Source: Actinomycetes bacterium
GTDB taxonomy: Bacteria; Actinomycetota; Acidimicrobiia; Acidimicrobiales; Bog-793
Reading direction: 5' to 3'
NCBI GenBank assembly: GCA_021838945.1
Contig: JAKCCH010000024.1
Coordinates: forward strand, 1-35,721
DNA: 35,721 nt
The notes beneath the pieces are model-generated. The model was given only the letters and a program-made list of their open reading frames with translations. It did not search any database and was not told the DNA's origin. Both the position numbers and the translations under genes were made by a program. Shown here piece by piece: positions 32,793 to 35,721 of the stretch. Within the stretch, counting starts at the first letter, position 1. Each line of letters opens with the position of its first letter.

Positions 32793-33022
32793 CCTGAGAC
32801 CGGCGGGAGGACGGCCACCTCGTCGGCATCGCCGACGGGCTGATCGGGTTCTGCGAACTCCCCGTTCACCCAGATCGCGCTGATCTCGATCACCTGGGCC
32901 AGCCGGTCGCCGAACCGTGCGGCCGCGCCTCTCAGCACCTCCGCGACGGTCGACCCGTCGACCTCCGCCTCCCGGCAGCCGGCCGCGTCGCGTGCCTGCG
33001 CGAAGAAGCGCACCTTCGCCAC
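32786..33022 (-). CDS. MoaD/ThiS-family sulfur carrier protein
   Basis: A 78-residue beta-grasp protein ending in the diagnostic Gly-Gly (PPVSGG), which is adenylated and thiocarboxylated to deliver sulfur. Sequence features are VRFFAQARDAAGCREAEVDG, TVAEVLRGAAARFGDRL and VNGEFAEPDQPVGDADEVAV, close to MoaD (small molybdopterin synthase subunit). The GTG start at 33022 is three bases after the stop of the zinc-finger gene, so they are probably co-transcribed. No moaE or E1 enzyme is in the window, so whether it serves molybdopterin, thiamin or another thiolation route is undecided. Confidence 0.88.
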   Translation of the reverse strand: MAKVRFFAQARDAAGCREAEVDGSTVAEVLRGAAARFGDRLAQVIEISAIWVNGEFAEPDQPVGDADEVAVLPPVSGG

Positions 33023-33025
33023 CGC

Positions 33026-33247
33026 TCAGCCGCCGCCAGTCGAGCACCGAGCGCAGAGTGAGCGCTGCGGCTCGAGCTCGAGATCCGCGTCGTCGATCGG
33101 CCTGCCGCACGACGAGCAGCGGCCGTAGCTGTTCTCCTCGAGCCTCTCGAGCGCTGCCTCGACCTCCGCGAGGCGACGCTCGGCGGCAGTGAGGTCGAGC
33201 GGCGGCTGTTCGCCGGTCGCCTGTCCGGTGGCCGCATCGTCGCTCAT
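33026..33247 (-). CDS. TraR/DksA-type C4 zinc-finger protein
   Basis: Small 73-residue protein: a charged helix (LTAAERRLAEVEAALERLEE) followed by a DksA/TraR zinc finger with Cys44, Cys47, Cys65 and Cys68 (YGRCSSCGRPIDDADLELEP, then LCARC). It lacks the long coiled coil of full DksA, so direct RNA-polymerase secondary-channel function is uncertain; short forms like this are common in actinobacteria. The ATG at 33247 was chosen over the much longer open frame, which is antisense to the dehydrogenase gene. Divergent from gabD, 54 bases away, and upstream of the MoaD-like gene. Confidence 0.88.
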   Translation of the reverse strand: MSDDAATGQATGEQPPLDLTAAERRLAEVEAALERLEENSYGRCSSCGRPIDDADLELEPQRSLCARCSTGGG

Positions 33248-33301
33248 CGACCGGATGGTATCGGTGAGCACGCCACCCTCGGGGGCGATAGAACGGATGC
33301 C

Positions 33302-34672
33302 GTGCCAATAGCCACCATCAACCCTGCAACGGGCGAGACCGTGAAGACGTTCGAGCCCTATGACGACGCCGAGATCGAGCGGCGCCTTGCCCTGGCCGAC
33401 GAGGCCTTCTCCCGGTACCGCACGACGTCGTTCGCCGAGCGGTCCGAGCTCGTGAACAAGGTGGCCGATCTCCTCGACGCGGACCTCGAGGACCTCGCCC
33501 GCACGATGGTCGTCGAGATGGGCAAACCCATCGAACAGGCCAAGGCAGAGGTGAAGAAGTGCGCCGGCGGCCTGCGCTGGTTCGCCGAGCACGCCGAGTC
33601 GCTCCTCCGGGACGAGGACGTTCCCGGTACGGCGGCCAAGCGGCGCTCGTTCGTCACCTACCAGCCCCTCGGACCGGTGCTCGCGGTCATGCCGTGGAAC
33701 TTCCCGCTCTGGCAGGTCTTCCGTTTCGCGGCGCCGACGTTCATGCTCGGCAACGTCGGGCTGTTGAAGCACGCCTCCAACGTGCCGCAGACGGCGCTCT
33801 ACCTGGAGGACGTGTGCCGCCGGGCGGGCATGCCCGAGGGCGTGTTCCAGACGCTGTTGATCGGTTCCGACAAGGTCGAGAGGATCCTTCGCGACAAGCG
33901 CGTGAAGGCGGCGACGCTGACCGGTAGCGAGGGCGCAGGGCGCTCGGTCGCGAGCATCGCCGGCCGTGAGATCAAGAAGACCGTGCTCGAGCTCGGCGGC
34001 TCCGACCCCTTCATCGTCATGCCGTCGGCAGACCTCGCCCGCGCCGTCGAAGTCGGCGTGAAGGCGCGGGTCCAGAACAACGGCCAGTCCTGCATCGCAG
34101 CCAAGCGCTTCATCGTGCACGAGCAGATCGCGGACGAGTACATCGAGCGTTTCGCCGACGCGATGGCAAGGCTCACCGTCGGTGACCCGCTCGACCCGGC
34201 GACCGACGTCGGGCCGCTCGCGACGCCGTCCGGCCGCGACGAGATCGCCGAGCAGGTGGAGGACGCCGTCTCGAAGGGAGCCAAGCTCCTCTGCGGCGGG
34301 GAGCGCATCGACGGCCCCGGCTGGTTCTATCCGCCGACTGTCCTGAGCGAGCTGACCGAGGACATGCGGGTCTACCGCGAGGAGGTCTTCGGGCCGGTGG
34401 CGCTCTTCTTCCGCGTCGGCGACATCGAAGAGGCCATCGCCATCGCGAACGACTCCGACTTCGGGCTCGGCTCGAACGCCTGGACCGAGGACGAGGCCGA
34501 GCAGCTCCGCTTCATCGAGGGCATCGAGTCCGGCATGGTCTTCATCAACTGGATGACGACCTCCTACTACGATCTGCCCTTCGGCGGCGTGAAGAACTCC
34601 GGCTACGGCCGCGAGCTGGCCGCCCCGGGCATCAGGGAGTTCGCCGTCACGAAGACCGTCTGGGTCGACTGA
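33302..34672 (+). CDS. gabD: NAD(P)-dependent succinate-semialdehyde dehydrogenase (aldehyde dehydrogenase family)
   Basis: Oxidises an aldehyde to the acid, most likely succinate semialdehyde to succinate, which would feed the TCA cycle from GABA or a 2-oxoglutarate bypass. Family features: NPATGETVKTFEPYDD, the VMPWNFPLWQVFRFAAP region, nucleotide motif TLTGSEGAGRSVA, general base Glu230 (LELGGSDPF) and nucleophile Cys264 (NNGQSCIAAKRF). The 456-residue length and PFGGVKNSGYGRELAAPGIR end match the GabD1-type subgroup. The start is GTG at 33302; the nearby ATG at 33297 is out of frame. A TAGAAC seven bases upstream is a weak leaderless -10 candidate. Substrate assignment is by family resemblance. 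Confidence 0.88.
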   Translation: MPIATINPATGETVKTFEPYDDAEIERRLALADEAFSRYRTTSFAERSELVNKVADLLDADLEDLARTMVVEMGKPIEQAKAEVKKCAGGLRWFAEHAESLLRDEDVPGTAAKRRSFVTYQPLGPVLAVMPWNFPLWQVFRFAAPTFMLGNVGLLKHASNVPQTALYLEDVCRRAGMPEGVFQTLLIGSDKVERILRDKRVKAATLTGSEGAGRSVASIAGREIKKTVLELGGSDPFIVMPSADLARAVEVGVKARVQNNGQSCIAAKRFIVHEQIADEYIERFADAMARLTVGDPLDPATDVGPLATPSGRDEIAEQVEDAVSKGAKLLCGGERIDGPGWFYPPTVLSELTEDMRVYREEVFGPVALFFRVGDIEEAIAIANDSDFGLGSNAWTEDEAEQLRFIEGIESGMVFINWMTTSYYDLPFGGVKNSGYGRELAAPGIREFAVTKTVWVD

Positions 34673-34699
34673 ACCGACCAGCCCGGTTCAACCGGCCTT

Positions 34700-34717
34700 C
34701 GCCGAGGTCACTCGGCG
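34700..34717. terminator. Hairpin between convergent gabD and DUF503 genes
   Basis: CGCCGAG (34700-34706) pairs with CTCGGCG (34711-34717) around a GTCA loop, a perfect 7-bp stem. The DUF503 stop codon (34708-34710, minus strand) lies in the loop. A second short inverted repeat, CCGGTT-C-AACCGG (34683-34695), is just upstream. Confidence 0.5.
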
Positions 34718-34995
34718 TCGGACCACCACCGCCGGGACGAGACGACCTCGAGGCCGGGCGAGGACCACACGAGCCGCTCGACTGCGTCGAGCTCGTCGGT
34801 CACCACCTTCGCGGCTGCTGCCACCGCCGCCACTTCGAGGAGCGTGCGCTGGTGGAGGTCCTGGTAGCCGACCTCGGCTATGGCGACCCGGTAGCGCGCT
34901 CGTGAGGAGTCGACGATGGGGCGGAGGAGCGCACGTTTCTCCTTGAGGGAGCGGCAGGACGGAAAGTGGAGCTCGATCTCGAGGGCGCCGATCAT
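34708..34995 (-). CDS. DUF503 (YlxP-like) family protein
   Basis: A 95-residue protein of the DUF503 family, small alpha/beta proteins often encoded near translation factors and suspected to act with ribosomes. Conserved features are the LEIELHFPSCRSLKEKRALL start, RYRVAIAEVGYQDLHQRTLL and VERLVWSSPGLEVVSSRRW. The ATG at 34995 begins the family-conserved part; the open frame upstream has no homology. Divergent from the GNAT gene with a palindromic promoter region between them. No biochemical function can be given. Confidence 0.87.
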   Translation of the reverse strand: MIGALEIELHFPSCRSLKEKRALLRPIVDSSRARYRVAIAEVGYQDLHQRTLLEVAAVAAAAKVVTDELDAVERLVWSSPGLEVVSSRRWWSDAE

Positions 34996-35002
34996 CCCTG
35001 CC

Positions 35003-35021
35003 GATGGTACGTGGCACCATC
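35003..35021. promoter_or_regulatory. Palindromic divergent promoter core between DUF503 and GNAT genes
   Basis: GATGGT (35003-35008) and ACCATC (35016-35021) form an inverted repeat around ACGTGGC. Each arm contains a -10-like element: TACCAT on the minus strand (35004-35009) for DUF503 and CACCAT on the plus strand (35015-35020), six bases before the GNAT ATG. Confidence 0.4.
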
Positions 35022-35026
35022 GCGAC

Positions 35027-35593
35027 ATGGAGAGGGGCCCGACCATCGAGACGGACCGACTGCTGCTGCGGCGCTGGCGAGAGAGCGACCTCGCGCCCTT
35101 CGCCGCCATGAACGCAGACCCGGAGGTCATGGAGTACTTCCCAGGCGCCCTCGACCGGGACCGGTCCGACGCACTGGCGAGGGCCGCCGACGACTCCTTC
35201 GAGCAGAACGGCTACGGGCTCTGGGCCGTCCAGGTGAAGGACGGAGAGCCCTTCATCGGGTTCGTCGGGCTGCACCACGTCTCGAACGACATCCCGGTGC
35301 GAGGCTCGACCGAGGTCGGCTGGCGCCTCGCCCGCTCGGCCTGGGGCAAGGGATACGCCCCTGAGGCCGCGCAGGCCGGCCTGAGCTTCGGCTTCGAGAA
35401 GTGCGGGCTCGGCGAGATCGTGTCGTTCACGTCACTCCTCAACGAGCGGTCGCAACGGGTGATGCAGAAGATCGGCATGCACACCGACCCCGCCGACGAT
35501 TTCGAGCACACCTCGCTCGATCCCGGCCACCCGCTGCGCCACCACGTGCTGTACCGCTTGACGGCCGAGGAGTGGCGGGCGGTGGCGGGCTAA
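35027..35593 (+). CDS. GNAT-family N-acetyltransferase (RimJ/RimL-like)
   Basis: Acetyl-CoA-dependent acetyltransferase of the RimJ/RimL-like GNAT group (188 residues). Typical features are IETDRLLLRRWRESDLAPFA, MEYFPGALDRDRSDALAR, WRLARSAWGKGYAPEAAQAG around the acetyl-CoA binding loop, and LNERSQRVMQKIGMHTDPAD near the C-terminus. The ATG at 35027 lies directly before the conserved start; extra upstream frame runs antisense to DUF503. The stop TAA sits in a small hairpin loop, and an insertion sequence begins immediately after it. Substrate unknown: protein N-terminus, amino acid or small molecule are all possible. Confidence 0.9.
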   Translation: MERGPTIETDRLLLRRWRESDLAPFAAMNADPEVMEYFPGALDRDRSDALARAADDSFEQNGYGLWAVQVKDGEPFIGFVGLHHVSNDIPVRGSTEVGWRLARSAWGKGYAPEAAQAGLSFGFEKCGLGEIVSFTSLLNERSQRVMQKIGMHTDPADDFEHTSLDPGHPLRHHVLYRLTAEEWRAVAG

Positions 35594-35597
35594 GCCC

Positions 35598-35721
35598 AAT
35601 ACCGTTCAGTTAAGTGGCAATGGTGTAGTTTGGGGCCGTGCCCCGCTCCGGGTGGAGGAAGCCAGCCTCAGACAGACGGCTCTCTGACCTCGTCTCTGTA
35701 GGCGTGCTGACGCGGACGTTC
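35598..35721 (+). mobile_element. Left end of an IS4-like insertion sequence (truncated by window edge)
   Basis: The sequence from about 35598 (CAATACCGTTCAGTTAAG) changes to a lower GC content and looks like the terminal inverted repeat and promoter of an IS4-family element, followed at once by the transposase start. The far end, opposite inverted repeat and target-site duplication are outside the window, so the exact left boundary is an estimate. Confidence 0.65.
35638..35721 (+). CDS. IS4-family transposase, N-terminal fragment (runs off window)
   Basis: GTG at 35638 opens a frame of 28 codons that continues past the window. The translated start PRSGWRKPASDRRLSDLVSV followed by GVLTRTF matches the conserved N-terminus of IS4-type transposases, where such an Arg/Gly/Trp start and RLSD-x5-GVLTR stretch are usual. 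A TAGTTT -10 (35626-35631) ends six bases before the GTG, consistent with leaderless expression. The catalytic DDE domain is not in view, so intactness cannot be judged. Confidence 0.72.
   Translation, partial: MPRSGWRKPASDRRLSDLVSVGVLTRTF

Noticed and set aside
33248-34120. Long minus-strand frame upstream of the zinc-finger gene
   Set aside because: It is antisense to the dehydrogenase gene and has His/Arg-rich shadow composition; only the last 73 codons are a recognisable protein.

Overview
This is a GC-rich, gene-dense stretch of an actinobacterial chromosome, probably an Acidimicrobiia-like or other deep-branching lineage. Placement rests on gene content: a 14-gene nuo operon, Rex next to hemA/hemC/hemD/hemB/hemL, MshA-type mycothiol glycosyltransferase next to proC, an RsiG-type anti-sigma factor, and nickel superoxide dismutase. 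GTG starts are common, and several genes look leaderless. No tRNA, rRNA or CRISPR was found, and no gene-free stretch exceeds 300 bases.

Layout. (1) 1-1816 (+): a lysyl-phosphatidylglycerol synthetase-like membrane protein, open at the left edge. (2) 1817-2075: a convergent gap filled by 70-bp tandem palindromic repeats. (3) 18411-2076 (-): nuoABCDEFGHIJKLMN in canonical order, with nearly every junction overlapping. (4) 18545-19909 (+): a geranylgeranyl-reductase-family flavoprotein, divergent from nuoA, possibly acting on menaquinone. (5) 26449-19988 (-): rex, hemA, a hemC-hemD fusion, hemB and hemL, i.e. the redox sensor plus tetrapyrrole synthesis up to uroporphyrinogen III. (6) 28061-26523 (-): an AMP-forming acyl-CoA ligase. 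(7) 32259-28247 (-): sodX, rsiG, an XRE regulator, mshA, proC and a small excisionase-type HTH gene. (8) 32358-35593: sodN (+), a MoaD-like carrier and a TraR/DksA zinc-finger protein (-), a GabD-type dehydrogenase (+), DUF503 (-) and a GNAT (+). (9) From about 35598: the left end of an IS4-like insertion sequence, cut by the window edge.

How it fits together. Complex I, quinone modification, haem precursor synthesis, mycothiol synthesis and NiSOD make this a redox/respiration neighbourhood. Rex senses NADH/NAD+. Two closely similar Rex-operator-like sites lie upstream of rex itself (26469-26486) and of nuoA (18439-18456), each over a candidate -35 element. This predicts that Rex controls both its own haem operon and complex I.

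The other notable observations are an RsiG homologue with one exact and one altered c-di-GMP-binding motif, recurrent low-complexity expansions in Nuo subunits and Rex, the 70-bp palindromic repeat array, and inverted repeats at every convergent gene junction.
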